Below, piece after piece: positions 22,705 to 36,098 of a stretch of DNA of 64,000 nt. The stretch lies in contig JAOWBW010001464.1 in the NCBI GenBank assembly GCA_026119855.1, positions 124,001 to 188,000 on the forward strand, in the 5' to 3' direction. Below the pieces are notes generated by a model. That model was given only the letters and a program-made list of their open reading frames with translations, was not told where the DNA came from and made no database searches. This stretch comes from Campanula takesimana (taxonomy: Eukaryota; Streptophyta; Magnoliopsida; Asterales; Campanulaceae). The position numbers and the translations under genes were made by a program. Numbering within the stretch: position 1 is the first letter of the stretch; each line of letters begins with the position of its first letter.

Positions 22705-24848
22705 AATTTAAATCACTTCATCCCAGGCATAGTTTTGGATTTAGAAGATCTTAAGCTAGATGCCATTGGCCGCAACATCCTGGCGCGGCTAAACAAGTCT
22801 GGAATTCTACCGCTGTTTACACTACAAAAAGATTTCTATCTCCCTGCCTTTGTTGATGAATTCTTCAACACTGCCGTAGAAATGGAAAGTGCTGATAATT
22901 CCGAGTCTAATCCCAAGTTCATTAAAGCCTCCGTTATGGAAATTCAAATGTACTTTGATTCCAGTGACATAGCTCACTCCTTAGGCATAAAGATGAGTAG
23001 AGAAGGACCGGATTCTATCTCACGGCAAGAAACCCTAAGTCTTGCTAAGAAGCTTGCCGGCACGGCAGACATTCTGAAGATTCAACGCAAGGATGTAGGT
23101 GAAGTTATATATCATATTAGGCACTTAGTTGACCATGCCTTGCTTTGCAAGACTGGAAATCATGCAAATTTTAACAACACCCAATGGATGATCTTTGCTG
23201 CAATCTATCTGGGAAAGAAGTTAGACTGGGGACAAATAATTTATGATGTGCTGTTGGCCAATATCCTTTGCTATAAGGATACGGCAGATGAAGGCGAAAC
23301 TAAATACCGGACCAACATCCGCTTAATCTCCTATCTGATGAGCCTTACTCTCAGAATCAAGAATTTGTATCAAAGAAATAAGAATTACAATGTTGTGATC
23401 CCCACCACCAAGGACTTCTACCGCAAGTCGATGCGAGGCAACTACCGCAATAACTTTGGTGACGAAATGTATCGGTCATATCTCCTTCGTGATCCTGTTG
23501 AGGAGTATGTGCCTCCCAAGTACACTAAGCGTGGTCAGACTAATTTGGGTGATAGAATCATGTCTGAAGAAGATATTGCCGCATTCAAGCAAGAACTGAA
23601 GAAAGCTGCCACGCTCAAGGCACACGCTAAAGGAAAAACTGTTGAAATTCACTCCCCTCCTGCATCCATCAAAGGCAAAGAGAAAGCCGTACTTGTTGAA
23701 AAGGCTTTAAAGACATCTAAGCCCATCTCTCAAAGGATTAAGATTGCCTCAGACATTTCTCCTGCCGCACCCACCAAACCTGCCGCCCTTGTAAAGCCTT
23801 CCACACCAAGACATTAAAAACCAAAGGTCACTCCTGCCGCACCTCCAAAATCTCCTTCCCATTCACCTCCTCCCAAATCCAAACCATCCAAACCTGCCAC
23901 ACCAAAACTACCTTCCATTGTCCCTAAACCTACCGTGTCTACTTCTTTCAAATCTAAACCTTCCATCTCTTCCAAGCTTGTACCTAGTCAGGGGGAGAAA
24001 GAAGCTGAGCAACTTGTTGAGAAGTCTTTTAAGAAGAGATCCCATACTCCAAGTCCCATCAAGATTACCAAGAAGGCTAAGGTTACCAAACAACCATCAC
24101 CTGAGGTTCATTCTCCAGTCTTTGGCTCGGATGAGGACATTACGGTAGCTCCTCCCAAAGTCTTGAAAAAATTTGTGTTGGATGCCCAACCTGATGACAT
24201 GGAAGAGGTGTCTGGCTCTGAGGATAATGATGAAGATCCCGTCGTGAAGGACGATAGTGAAAAGACTCATTATGAAGCAAGGTGGTGAAGAGGATTTTGA
24301 TGAAAATATGGCTGAAAAGGCTGTTGAGAAGCCCATTGAGAAGGGCTTAATAGATGAAAGCTCTGAAGAGGAAGAGCATGTGAGCTCTACCGCCATTAAA
24401 AAGGATATGGATGTTGAAGAGATTGAGGATGAAGAGCAGGTTCCTGAAAAGCTTGATATATTTATTGAGAGTGTTGAGGATGAATTTGTACCTAAAAAGG
24501 CTGACACTCTTGTCATGGTTGAAACTGTTGAAGAAATCCCTCCTACTCAAATTGCTATGGAACCTATCACTCCATCTGCCGCGGATCCTGATGCTGCCGC
24601 GCCAAGCTCCTCGACCGCACCAGTTGAGACTGCCGCATCTTCCACTACTGAGCTTCTTGCCACAGTACAATTGCTTACTCAGATGCAGGCCAACACTCAA
24701 ACTCAGGTCTCATCTTTAGTGGCTAGCATGGTTGCGCTCAGGGAAGAAATTATAGAGATCAAGTCTGATCAAGCCTTGTTGAAACGTGATGTTGCCGTAC
24801 TTCCTTCTGAGTTGGTTTCGACCATTAAGGGGGAGAGTGTGTACATAT

Positions 24849-25200
24849 CAAAGGCAATCAGAGACACTCTTGCCGATAACACAGGATCTTCTACCACACT
24901 ATCATCATCTACCGCAGATGATTCTCTCACTCCTGCCGCCTTGAATAAAGCTCTCCGAAAGCAAACTGATTTTATCAGTAATAATTTCGTTAGAGGAGTT
25001 GAGGCATCAAGTAAAGAAAATAACAAAGGCAATCAGAGACACTCTTTCCGGCAACACAGGAACTTCTACTGCACCATCATCATCTACCGTAGATGCTTGT
25101 CTCACTCCTGCCGCCTTGAATGAAGCTCTCCGAAAGCAAATTGATTTTATCAGTAATAATGTCGTTAGAGGAGTTGAGGCAACAAGTAAAGAGCTTTCCA
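24849..25200 (+). repeat. 175-bp tandem duplication inside the C2 extra ORF
   Basis: 'aaaggcaatcagagacactctt' occurs at about 24850 and again at 25025, and the following ~150 bp, ending in 'gttagaggagttgaggca', are also repeated with a few differences. The 175-bp offset is not a multiple of three, so the second copy changes the frame. Confidence 0.85.
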
Positions 25201-25986
25201 AGTCAATGAATGATGATAAAATTGAGGTAAAGAAAAAGATAGGCAAAATGAAGACGCACATCAAAGATGAAATTCTTACACACTCAAATGTCGCACTCAT
25301 GGCTGTTGCTGAAAAGTTTGTTCCAAAGATTAATGCTTTGACTGGTGCTATGCAAGTCCAGACAAACCGCATAGGCTCAAAATATCAGAATAGAGAGTCA
25401 ATCTACAAAGATTTATCTCCTATCTAACAGAATCAATACGGTCATGAATCGTCTTAACCGCACAGAAAATCAAGCTGGTCACGGCAACGTTCAAGTTCAA
25501 GGCGAAGAAGAGGAAGAAGAAGATGGAGTCACTGCTCCAGTCATTATTCATGGACTAAACCTTCCAGCCTACCGCTTCTCTCTCCCTCTCACCGCGAGCT
25601 TTGATGAAGACCTCATTGATGTTGACACTATTTGATTTGACTGCTTGTGGTATCTAAACAATTTAGTTTGATGTTTTAAAACAATCTTTATCTTTTTCTG
25701 TTTGTTCTATTTGGGCATGTAATAAACTATCTATTTTGTTTGCACTTATAATCCTGATGCTTAAATGATGATTATATTGGAGTATGTTATGCTTCGTGTG
25801 TTAGTTGCATTTCTATCTTCTAGGTTTAGTATTCTTGTTTTTCTTTTTAGGTTGATAGAAATCTATGACGTTGGCTTAGAGTGTGCATTGACTTGGGACA
25901 TGATATTAATAAAACGTTTATTCTTGAAAACATGTTTTTACCAAGTACAATGAATTAACCTTTGTTATAGTAGGTAATGGTCTCAA

Positions 25987-26002
25987 TCAAATAGGAGGAG
26001 AA
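25987..26002 (+). other. C2 polypurine tract
   Basis: 'caaataggaggagaa' directly precedes the LTR start 'tgttgggtatgc' at 26003. The region 25636-25986 is non-coding and T-rich. Confidence 0.85.
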
Positions 26003-27997
26003 TGTTGGGTATGCTTATTATATACCACTCCTATTACCTTAATTTGATTGATCCCATAACCTAATTTTACTCTTTGTGGAATTTAGGCTATATTGTAAGA
26101 AGAACTTGTACTTCATTTAGAATAGTCCACCCTTTAGTTTGATAGGCTTAGCAGATTAGGACCCTCAATTTTCTAAGTCTGGAGAAATGCGGTCAATGAT
26201 GATCCTACTGCATGGTACCTACCGCATAACCAAGGTTACCACATGATATCTTCATTACCGCATGAATTGAAGCCTGCCGCATGTATCACTCTGCCGCATG
26301 GAACCTTAGTTGAAGAAACTCAAGTTGGTTCAAACTTAACCATGGTCACACTTGTTTCCAAAGCTATGATTAGTTTAGAACGTTGCAAATTCAAATTTCA
26401 AATTTGAATACAACTGTCATTATAGTACAGTTGGACCACCATAACTCTGCAACAAAAGGACAACTCAAACTGAGCTCCAATTAGAATTCAACAGATCATT
26501 GTCCTTCAACTTAGACCCCAAGTATTTCTAACGGCTAGTTTCTCATTCAAGGCTATAAATAGTCTTGAGTTCTTCATTGAACTCACACTGAGATTCTAAG
26601 AGAGAAATTGCTGTTGAAATTCTTGGTGATTGAAGATCATACTCAAGATTTCCAGAATCCTTTGAATCTTCAAGCTCACACCTTCAAGTCTTCAACAAGT
26701 CTCCAGCAACCTACAAAATTAAATTTGAAGCCTCATCACACAAGATTCATTAGGCTCTAAAATCATATAGATTCCAAAGAGCTTTGATTCTTAACACACA
26801 CTCACCCCGATTGATCAATCACCTAGATTGCATCATTAGGGATATACTGGTCTAAGTCTAGGATTTACTCTTCATAGAAATAGGTGTTGATTCAATACTT
26901 CATATCTGTAATATGTACACAAGCGAATCAATATATGTCACGCCCCGGAAATCTCAAAAATCCATAAATATAAAATTTACATAATATACATCTCCAAAAT
27001 ACAAAATACCAAACACGGGCGCGTGAATTCAACTATGAAATCTATACCCTCAAGCAACACCTCAACGAGATTATAACTCGGAGACTAGAAACAAACGCGG
27101 AAGCAAGAACAACTATTAACAAAAATACCCAAAGTGCAACCGTATATACAAAACACTGAACGACTACGAACCCACAATAATATGCATACAGGCTCCGAAG
27201 GGCAACTATCCCAAATGCGATCAACCTGCTCAGAAGATTCCCACTACAACGGACCTCACAACGCTACCACTTGCTTTCCTGGGGGGGGGGTTAAGGAAAA
27301 ACAATTTGAAACAAGAAACGGGGTGAGATAAAATCTCAGTAAGTTACTAAATGCATCTACATGGCATAATACCATGCAAATCAACGATATAACTGAACAA
27401 GTAAATCACATAACAACAAATGAGAAAGCTCCCTATCGCCAACTGTCCCATACCAGTTGGAAATAACGACTAACTCATCATGCAGCACATAAGACTGAAA
27501 TAAACACGTAACAAAGGATACTGAGCCAAGGTTTCACTAAACTGATAGAACAATCGCTGCGCAGCTTCAACCGATCAACCAATCAACAATAGCAGTATAA
27601 CAACTGAAGAGAACCCCGGTCAGAACCGACCAATCAATCAATCAACTCATCAAGCCATCTTTATAGTAGCATAAAAGCTGAAGAGAATACCCCCGGTACC
27701 GGAACCAATAACAAAGTAACGTGCCACAAAGGGCGGGAGCCATGCCACAAAGTCATGCTCCAAAACGTCTCAACCAAGGCCGACCTGGAAGAGGAAAATA
27801 AGGGCAAAACAATGGTCGACACCATAATGGACTTGGCCGGTGCCATCACAAAATCTCACATCGCCCGACACAACCACAAATACCAGCTGGACTTTCAAAT
27901 AAATTCTAAGTAATAAAATACTAGCACGGTAAACAACTAAGGATTCCAAAGTAGGGAACCATACCAATTAATCACCATAAAAGATGCAAACGATTAC

Positions 27998-30071
27998 TGT
28001 CGCGACCCCGAACCCCGCGGGCCCGAGACCGCGAGCTGGACGTCGACTTAAAACCCAAACTCTAAAATATAGAAGTTAAAAATTCCATTTTGAACCAAAA
28101 GATGATAACACAAGGTTTTACAAATCCAAGTTTAAATCAACAAAGTACAACTAACATAAGCTTCATAGCTTATACCAAAAAGAATAAAATATACAATTCT
28201 TAATGACGTCAATAATGGTAAAACTACCCCCAAAAGGTTAAACATTTAAATAATGTAAACCGACCCATAACAACCTGCCCCAAAATCTCAATCCTCTCGA
28301 CGTCCTCCTCGATCCGCAAATCCTAATCCTTTTCCTCCTGGGGGGGGGTTAAGGAAAAACAAAGATGGAAATAAACGGGGTGAGATAAAATCTCAGTAAG
28401 TTACTAATGCAACTACATGCCATGCTATTATGCAATAACCAATAGCAATTAACATATGACAGATAGCAGCGGAATAATAAGTGACATGCTGTCAAACAGT
28501 AACATCCAATAATCAATCATATAAATAAACATATAACAACAAATGAGAGGCTCCCTATCGCCAACCGTCCCATACCGGTTGGAAATAACGACCAGCTCAT
28601 CATGCAACACATAAAGCTGAAATAAACACTCATAAGTGGATACATAGCCAAGGTTTTCCCAAACCGGAACATCCAAATAAAGGATCGCTGCGCAGCTTCA
28701 ATAATCAACAATCAACATCTTCATAGCAGCATGAAAGCTCGAAGAGAAAACCCCGGTACCGGAACCAATAACATAAAAGTGTCACAAGGGACAAGGACCA
28801 TGACACAAAGTCATGCCCGTTAGCCAGATACATTCACAAAGGAACGTTGACTTATCCTTTCCAAGGCCAATCTGGAGAAGGGGTATAGAAGGGGGCAAAA
28901 CAATGGTCAACATTATAATGGACTTGGCTTTGCCATTATAATCTTTCCCATCGCCCAAACACCCAATAAAATCCCGAAGTATAAAACTTATAACTTAACT
29001 GAACAACCTATACCATCTTGTAGTACTCGAAGAGAGCTTCGAAACGATAGTTTACACGCCTAAAACGGAGTCCGGATGAGAAAGTTATGGCCTCCGGAAG
29101 ATCGAACGAAAAACGGACAAACTGGAAAAAGAGGGATGCGCGCGCCTCCAAAAAAAGTGATGCGCGCGCCTCCTAAGGTCAGAAGGCTGCGATTTCGAAG
29201 CAAAAAAAAGGGTGCGCGAGCCTCCCAAAACATGGTGCGCGCGCCTCCTTGCCCGGAGGGACGAAATCCGGCCAAAATCTGGGTTTCTACCAATTTTTCT
29301 CACCCATTTCATATTACAACCAAAATCAAACATAATCAACCTTCCACCAAGCATAAAGATGAACCCAAAACAACTTATAACTAGAATGGGGACTCAAATA
29401 ATACCATTTATCAACCAAGATCAAGATTCAAACCCAACATTCCTAAAATCACCATTTTTGACCAAAACTCAAAATAAATTCCAAATAAATTCCAAATTCA
29501 ACCAAACTTCAAATATAACACATCAAGCATAATATAAACATGATATGAACACTTTAGCATAAAAATGGGGGAAAAGCAACTTACTCGAATTTCTCAAAGT
29601 TGATGGAATTCAAATCTTTTTGGCTTCCAACGATCCTATCAACGATCTAAACAATGTTCATGTTTTAAGAAATGAGAAATAAAGAGAGGAAGATGATGGA
29701 AATGTAGAGAGAAGTGAGAGAGAACTTACCCATTCTTTGGCAATGGAAGAGAGAGAGAGATGGAGTGAGAGAGAGATGAGCTGGGAATGAGGGAGAGGAG
29801 AGGGTGTAGGGGGAATTATTTCCAAAAACTTACACTCAGGCCCCTCCTCTACTCTATACACAATACTTACACTCCCTACTAACAATTAAGACTCCAAAAC
29901 TCTACACTAGCACAAAAGACCAATTAAAATGCTAGACATAATTTATAATGACACATAAAGTGCACACATAAATATTTAAATAAATAATAATTTAAATAAA
30001 TAAATAAGCAATTAAATAAATAATAATTATTTATTACTAATAAAATAGAGCCTAGTTTTCGGGTCGTGACA
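27998..30071 (-). repeat. G4 3' LTR
   Basis: On the minus strand it runs from 'tgtcacgacccgaaaac' (ending at 30071) to 'ggttcggggtcgcgaca' (at 27998). It includes a G8 run at 28342 followed by 'ttaaggaaaaac' and the 'cttactgagattttatctca' signature also found in L-A and L-B. GC words are at 29137, 29161, 29213 and 29236. Minus-strand ORFs in it have no recognisable domain and recur only because the LTR is duplicated. Confidence 0.93.
29137..29248 (-). promoter_or_regulatory. G4 3' LTR GC-motif array (2+2 copies)
   Basis: Four copies of TGCGCGCGCCTCC (the third with one change) start at 29137, 29161, 29213 and 29236 in plus-strand coordinates, a spacing of 24/52/23. Confidence 0.55.
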
Positions 30072-30090
30072 TTCACTCCCCCTTAAAGAA
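30072..30090 (-). other. G4 polypurine tract
   Basis: On the minus strand 'tctttaagggggagtgaa' abuts the 3' LTR. Confidence 0.85.
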
Positions 30091-31385
30091 AATTCGACCC
30101 GAATTTTAACGAGACTTACCCGAAAGACCCAATAGCTACGGATACGATAGTTCCGCCATTTCTCAAATTCCTCAATTGTCCATTCTAAACCACCACGTAG
30201 TAACCCTAAATAATGTTCACAATACCACGACCTCTCGCACATAACTTCCTTCAATCATAACCTTCACTACTAATTAGAATCCATAATCAAAATTGGAGAA
30301 TCCCAATTGCTCCCAACATAACTCTCGAGATATCCCAAGCTCACCTTATTCACAACCTTAATTACACTGCAAAGGTGTCTCCTTTTGTAAATCGCATACT
30401 TAGTAGTATTCCTCAGAAATTCAAAACATCACCATCCCGAGCCTAATTAGCTTTTAAAATATAAAATGGCTAAAGAAATTTCTATTTCCACAATATTCAT
30501 CGAAATGGCTATATCTCTATGGATTACCATTATAGTGTCTTCACTTTGAGTTAACACCTTAAATAAATAGTACCATACAAACCCCAAAATTTCTCGTACA
30601 AAGTGTCCACTTAAATCTATGTTATACTCTCATCCCTTCATTAATCTGGTCTTGAAGCCTAAACCATTTAATATACTCAATAGTCCGCAAAAAGACCCAA
30701 ATTTCATCTTCAAAAGATTTTCTCTAACTCCCATTTAAATCATAATCCGTGCTCATATACCCAAAGGAAATCAACGGACTCTAAATTCAATAGCTAACCC
30801 TAGTTAGGCTCTCACGCATACATTTATTGACTTAATGATATTTAAGCTCAATGGTACTACCATCATAATAAACCAATTAGCTAGTCACCTTCCAACTGAC
30901 CCAATACCAAATCATAGTATTCTTTAATATGCCCGAGTATTTATACTCAACTTTCTTCACTTATTTGTAATCCAAAATAAGAAATGCCACCAAGACAAGA
31001 TTTAGGACCATAGAACACCCCTTTAACTAAAACTCAAAATGCCTTTGATATAGGTCGCAATTTATTACTCTCCCGAAATGTGCTTAGTCGTTTCAAACTT
31101 AACGCGTTCACCACTATTGATGAATATAACTTCCATAATATACTCATATCCCATAACACATCATGCTTTTCCTCATACTATCCAATTCCGATGCGCTCAC
31201 GTAGATGCACTACAAGTAGACAAAATCTCCTATCCAGAAATCCTCAATTTGAATCCTCAACTCTTATAACCCAACCGATGCCATAAGGACATTGATCTAA
31301 ATATTAGCACTACAACCTTGTACTATAACAACTCAATTTAACCCAAGGTTCTCCCCAATTACTAGGTACTACTCAGAAATAAAAT

Positions 31386-31423
<38 letters not shown>

Positions 31424-31814
31424 CGATAAATACACCTAACAATTGGTATAGACATCTATTGTCACCCATCGAAGCAAAATAGTCAGATTCCAAACAAGAA
31501 AAGATTTGCTTAACTCTACACAAAGGAACGGTCTCAAAACAATTTTAGGCAAAAGGGAAGAGAGGATGTAACAATTTCCCTACAACCATCGACTAAAGCA
31601 TGACATTTCCCTTCTCAAAATGACATCAAAAAATCTTATAATAGCAATATGACCAATTTAGCAGGTAAGTTATATCTACCTTTAAGCACAACATGAGCAC
31701 ATAAGACTCCATCAGACATCCTACACTCCTCCCTAGGAGTAGACACTGACAACACATAAGTCAAAGACTCAAAAGAAATAAATGCAACTAAATGCACAGA
31801 AACATATGAATGCG
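30091..31814 (-). other. G4 internal region lacking pol
   Basis: A short minus-strand translation near 31690-31770 ('VLSVSTPREECRMSDGV') looks like the downstream part of a gypsy protease, and 30070-30240 resembles the end of a gypsy pol next to the PPT. Between them there is no RT or integrase signature in any frame. A run of 30 T (31389-31418) lies in the middle. Confidence 0.6.
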
Positions 31815-32960
31815 ATGATCCTAAAATGCACGTGCTCGCTCTCTCGACGCAAAATAATACCTCCTGAACTGATGAGTCACCTGCTGAGTGCTGATTGATT
31901 GCAAATACTCTACCCGAAATCTTAGGCTTCCCCGAAGCATCCCTCTTCTAACCCTGTGATACTCCAGTTCCTGTCCCCGATGACTGAACTCTAAACCTCG
32001 GACAATCTTTAACAAAGTGTCCCAACTGACCACACTTCACACATTTTCCTTGCTTCTTCCAACACTTGTCTTCTGAGTGTCTTTTCCTCTGACAGTAACT
32101 GCAGACTTTCCCATTTCGTGTACCCTTATTAGAACCTTGATTTCCTACTGTTGGTTGCCCTTGAAGTTGCCTTCTGAATCGAGTTTGCACTCCAAAATTA
32201 CCTCTGTTATCCGAATGTTGCTGTTGTGACTTACTCTGCCCTCCTGGCTTACCCGGGTTAACCATCTCAGTCTTCCTTCTGTGTTCCCAATATCCTGCTC
32301 AATTAAGTAGGCTCGATCCACCGCATCCTGATAAGTCTGAATCCGCTGTGCTATAAGCTGAGTCCGGATGGATGTCTTCAAACCCCTGATCAATCTCATC
32401 GCTTTCTGCTCCTCGGTCCGCACAAGGTATTCACAACACCTGGCTAATTCTGTGAACTTAGCTGAGTACTGTGCTACTGACATCATGCCTTGCTCCAAGC
32501 TGAGGAACTCGATCTCTTTCTGGTTTTGATTCACTAAAAAGATAAAATGATCCTTGAATTTCTTCATGAACCACTCCCAAGGATATGGTACAAGAGTCGC
32601 ATCCCAACTGGTCTTCAGTGCCTTCCACCAATGTTCCGCAGCCCCCACGAGCTTATAAGCTGAAAACAGAACCCTATCCTCATCAGTGCAACCAAAGACC
32701 TCGTAGATTTTCTCCATCGATTCTATCCATAGCTCGGCATTCTTCACATCAGGCTCACCGTCGTACTCACTTGGTTTCAACTTCAAGAACTGCTCCAACC
32801 CATATCGCGGAGGTGCTACATGTTCCTCTCTCGGCCCTTGGTCACGAATTGCTTTCACGGCCACTTCAAACCTGTCCTGAAACACTGCACGGTTTTCTTC
32901 CCTTAGACCATTAAGATTCTGAGTCCCACTAGAAGCTTCACCAATTCTTCTTCTAGCCAT
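31815..32960 (-). pseudogene. G4 gag with zinc knuckle (one frameshift)
   Basis: Translation probably starts at the ATG at 32960 ('MARRRIGEASS'); an upstream ATG at 32990 is in frame. The capsid domain (retrotransposon gag) spans about residues 60-210, with 'AELWIESMEKIYEVFGC', 'EHWWKALK' and 'LEQGMMSVAQYSAKFTELAR'. A frameshift near 32270-32150 moves to the frame 32265-31948, which holds 'CSYCQRKRHSEDKC' and the CCHC knuckle 'CVKCGQLGHFVKDC'. The start of the gag-protease linker ('RVFAIN') follows and then the sequence is truncated. One small indel separates it from an intact gag. Confidence 0.85.
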
Positions 32961-33065
32961 CACAAACAAATACCTGCATAAAATACTCATCGTTACTCAC
33001 TCCGAACACAACTACCCACCTAGGTCATACTAATCCACCTAGACTTATACTTAGGGCCAAACCAT

Positions 33066-33079
33066 AGATCTGATACCAA
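33066..33079 (-). other. G4 primer-binding site
   Basis: On the minus strand 'ttggtatcagatc' follows the 5' LTR end at 33081, a match to the Met-tRNA-type PBS TGGTATCAGA. Confidence 0.85.
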
Positions 33080-33080
33080 C

Positions 33081-35152
33081 TGTCGCGACCCCGAACCCCG
33101 CGGGCCCGAGACCGCGAGCTGGACGTCGACTTAAAACCCAAACTCTAAAATATAGAAGTTAAAAATTCCATTTTGAACCAAAAGATGATAACACAAGGTT
33201 TTACAAATCCAAGTTTAAATCAACAAAGTACAACTAACATAAGCTCCATAGCTTATACCAAAAAGAATAAAATATACAATTCTTAATGACGTCAATAATG
33301 GTAAAACTACCCCTAAAAGGTTATACATTTAAATAATGTAAACCGACCCATAACAACCTGCCCCAAAATCTCAATCCTCTCGACGTCCTCCTCGATCCGC
33401 AAATCCTAATCCTTTTCCTCCTGGGGGGGGGTTAAGGAAAAACAAAGATGGAAATAAATGGGGTGAGATAAAATCTCAGTAAGTTACTAATGCAACTACA
33501 TGCCATGCTATTATGCAATAACCAATAGCAATTAACATATGACAGATAGCAGCGGAATAATAAGTGACATGCTGTCAAGCAGTAACATCCAATAATCAAT
33601 CATATAAATAAACATATAACAACAAATGAGAGGCTCCCTATCGCCAACCGTCCCATACCGGTTGGAAATAACGACCAGCTCATCATGCAACACATAAAGC
33701 TGAAATAAACACTCATAAGTGGATACATAGGCAAGGTTTTCCCAAACCGGAACATCCAAATAAAGGATCGCTGCGCAGCTTCAATAATCAACAATCAACA
33801 TCTTCATAGCAGCATGAAAGCTCGAAGAGAAAACCCCGGTACCGGAACCAATAACATAAAAGTGTCACAAGGGACAAGGACCATGGCACAAAGTCATGCC
33901 CGTTAGCCAGATACATTCATAAAGGAACGCTGACTTATCCTTTCCAAGGCCAATCTGGAGAAGGGGTATAGAAGGGGGCAAAACAATGGTCAACATTATA
34001 ATGGACTTGGCTTTGCCATTATAATCTTTCCCATCGCCCAAACACCCAATAAAATCCCGAAGTATAAAACTTATAACTTAACTGAACAACCTATACCATC
34101 TTGTAGTACTCAAAGATAGCTTCAAAACGATAGTTTACACGCCTAAAACGGAGTCCGGATGAGAAAGTTATGGCCTCCGGAAGATCGAACGAAAAACGGA
34201 CAAACTGGAAAAAGAGGGATGCGCGCGCCTCCAAAAAAGTGATGCGTGCGCCTCCTAAGGTCAGAAGGCTGCGATTTCGAAGCAAAAAAAGGGTGCGCGC
34301 GCCTCCCAAAACATGGTGCGCGCGCCTCCTTGCCCGGAGGGACGAAATCCGGCCAAAATCTGGGTTTCTACCAATTTTTCTCACCCATTTCATATTACAA
34401 CCAAAATCAAACATAATCAACCTTCCACCAAGCATAAAGATGAACCCAAAACAACTTATAACTAGAATGGGGACTCAAATAATACCATTTATCAACCAAG
34501 ATCAAGATTCAAACCCAACATTCCTAAAATCACCATTTTTGACCAAAACTCAAAATAAATTCCAAATAAATTCCAAATTCAACCAAACTTCAAATATAAC
34601 ACATCAAGCATAATATAAACATGATATGAACACTTTAGCATAAAAATGGGGGAAAAGCAACTTACTCGAATTTCTCAAAGTTGATGGAATTCAAATCTTT
34701 TTGGCTTCCAACGATCCTATCAACGATCTAAACAATGTTCATGTTTTAAGAAATAAGAAATAAAGAGAGGAAAATGATGGAAATGTAGAGAGAAGTGAGA
34801 GAGAACTTACCCATTCTTTGGCAATGGAAGAGAGAGAGAGATGGAGTGAGAGAGAGATGAGCTGGGAATGAGGGAGAGGAGAGGGTGTAGGGGGAATTAT
34901 TTCCAAAAACTTACACTCAGGCCCCTCCTCTACTCTATACACAATACTTACACTCCCTACTAACAATTAAGACCCCAAAACTCTACACTAGCATAAAAGA
35001 CCAATTAAAATGCTAGACATAATTTATAATGACACATAAAGTGCAAACATAAATATTTAAATAAATAATAATTTAAATAAATAAATAAGCAATTAAATAA
35101 ATAATAATTATTTATTACTAATAAAATAGAGCCTAGTTTTCGGGTCGTGACA
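33081..35152 (-). repeat. G4 5' LTR
   Basis: This LTR is 2072 bp and nearly identical to 27998-30071; visible differences include single-base changes at the positions equivalent to 28160, 28233 and 28497. It carries the same four GC words at 34220, 34243, 34294 and 34317 (spacing 23/51/23). Confidence 0.93.
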
Positions 35153-36098
35153 ATTACTCAAGAAGAGTTCAACAACAATAAACACAAGGAGTTTCTCATA
35201 GAAGAGTCCAACAACATTGACCATTAAAACATAATGATTCCAAGATAAGGCACGTACCAAATACATCCTAAATATGATACCCACAAGTTAATCATAAAGA
35301 GCACAACCCAAACGGTCGCTCACAAATGGCACAATGACTATTACCAAAATGACCCTAAACATTTACTCATAAAGATATACTAGGACTATGAACTCAACCA
35401 TCTCATCACACCTGTAATTCCAAAGTAGGAAATCAAAATGAATACACCTTAAGGTTAATCAAACCGTAAGTACCCAATTGCCAATTCACGCTTTACCTCC
35501 GTCCATAACAAACCAATTCTAAACACCCCAAACGAATCCAAAAGATTACCCTTATTAAAACATGATCACGACGGACTAAACCCTACACTTTTGTGTTCAA
35601 TAACAACCCTCTAGGTACTATAGGACATCGCCTAAAACCTAGACCAAGTCTTACTCGAAAATCAATTCGATTGGAACAATCACGAACACATCATAAGATG
35701 CCCAAATATTCCCAAACAATACTTGATCAAATTACATAACACCATTGTTCACAAGGAACCAATTTTAATTACTAAAGTGTTCCACGGTGCCCAACTAAGT
35801 CAACTAGAATAGTACTACGGAACCTAGACCGAGACTACACCTTGATCTTAAACCTCAACAATGATACAACCATTATGATCTGGAACCATGCGGCCAATAG
35901 AACCATTGAGTAGTACTCGAAAAGAGCTTTCCAACGATAGTTTACATGTCTAAAACGGAGTCCGGACGAAGAAGTTATGGCCTCCGGAAGATTGAGCGTA
36001 AAACGGACAATTTTTATAAAGTGTTCGGCCGGACATTATGAAAAATCCCTGTTTTAGCTCCGAATTTCACTCCTTTCATTCTAAATCTTAGGAGTACC

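Larger units (their letters stand above)
21957..25635 (+). pseudogene. C2 extra ORF ('env-like' position), with a predicted intron
   Basis: The ORF lies between RNase H and the 3' LTR. I place the start at ATG 21957: 30 codons run to 22046, and a 658-bp GT-AG intron (22047-22704) joins in phase 0 to the long frame from 22705. The first domain (22705-23460) resembles the 'putative plant transposon protein' domain often found in Sirevirus extra ORFs. A Pro/Lys-rich basic region (23570-24100), an acidic region and a Thr/Ser/Ala-rich region with helical repeats follow. Lesions: TAA at 23815, a frameshift near 24270, a tandem duplication at 24849-25200 that shifts the frame, and a further shift near 25430. 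If the frame is read instead from ATG 22423, inside the predicted intron, the N-terminus is very hydrophobic. Membrane or envelope function is not demonstrated. Confidence 0.7.
27998..35152 (-). mobile_element. G4: gag-only Ty3/gypsy element (non-autonomous)
   Basis: This 7155-bp element has LTRs of 2074 and 2072 bp and a perfect TSD attac (27993-27997 and 35153-35157). The internal region of 3.0 kb has a Met-tRNA-type PBS, one gag gene, a scrap of protease, and a PPT, but no RT, RNase H or integrase. The LTRs differ at only scattered positions by eye, so the insertion is recent relative to its hosts. Mobilisation must have used enzymes from another element. Confidence 0.93.

Noticed and set aside
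27281..27292. Long G-run, possible G-quadruplex
   Set aside because: It is a single run without three further G-tracts nearby; it is a conserved homopolymer of these LTRs (also at 28341 and 33423), not evidence of a quadruplex.
29076..29532. Plus- and minus-strand ORFs in the G4 LTR, repeated at 34091-34613
   Set aside because: They recur only because the LTR is duplicated; the frames differ between copies and no domain is visible.
31389..31418. Run of 30 T, possibly a retrogene poly(A) tail on the minus strand
   Set aside because: No TSD or gene-like sequence abuts it; it is more simply a microsatellite inside G4.
31868..31920. 'ctgatgagtc' followed by 'cgaaat', resembling a hammerhead ribozyme core
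   Set aside because: Helix II cannot pair and the site lies antisense to G4 gag coding sequence.
32585..32914. Plus-strand ORF over the G4 gag
   Set aside because: It is a shadow of the gag frame on the minus strand.
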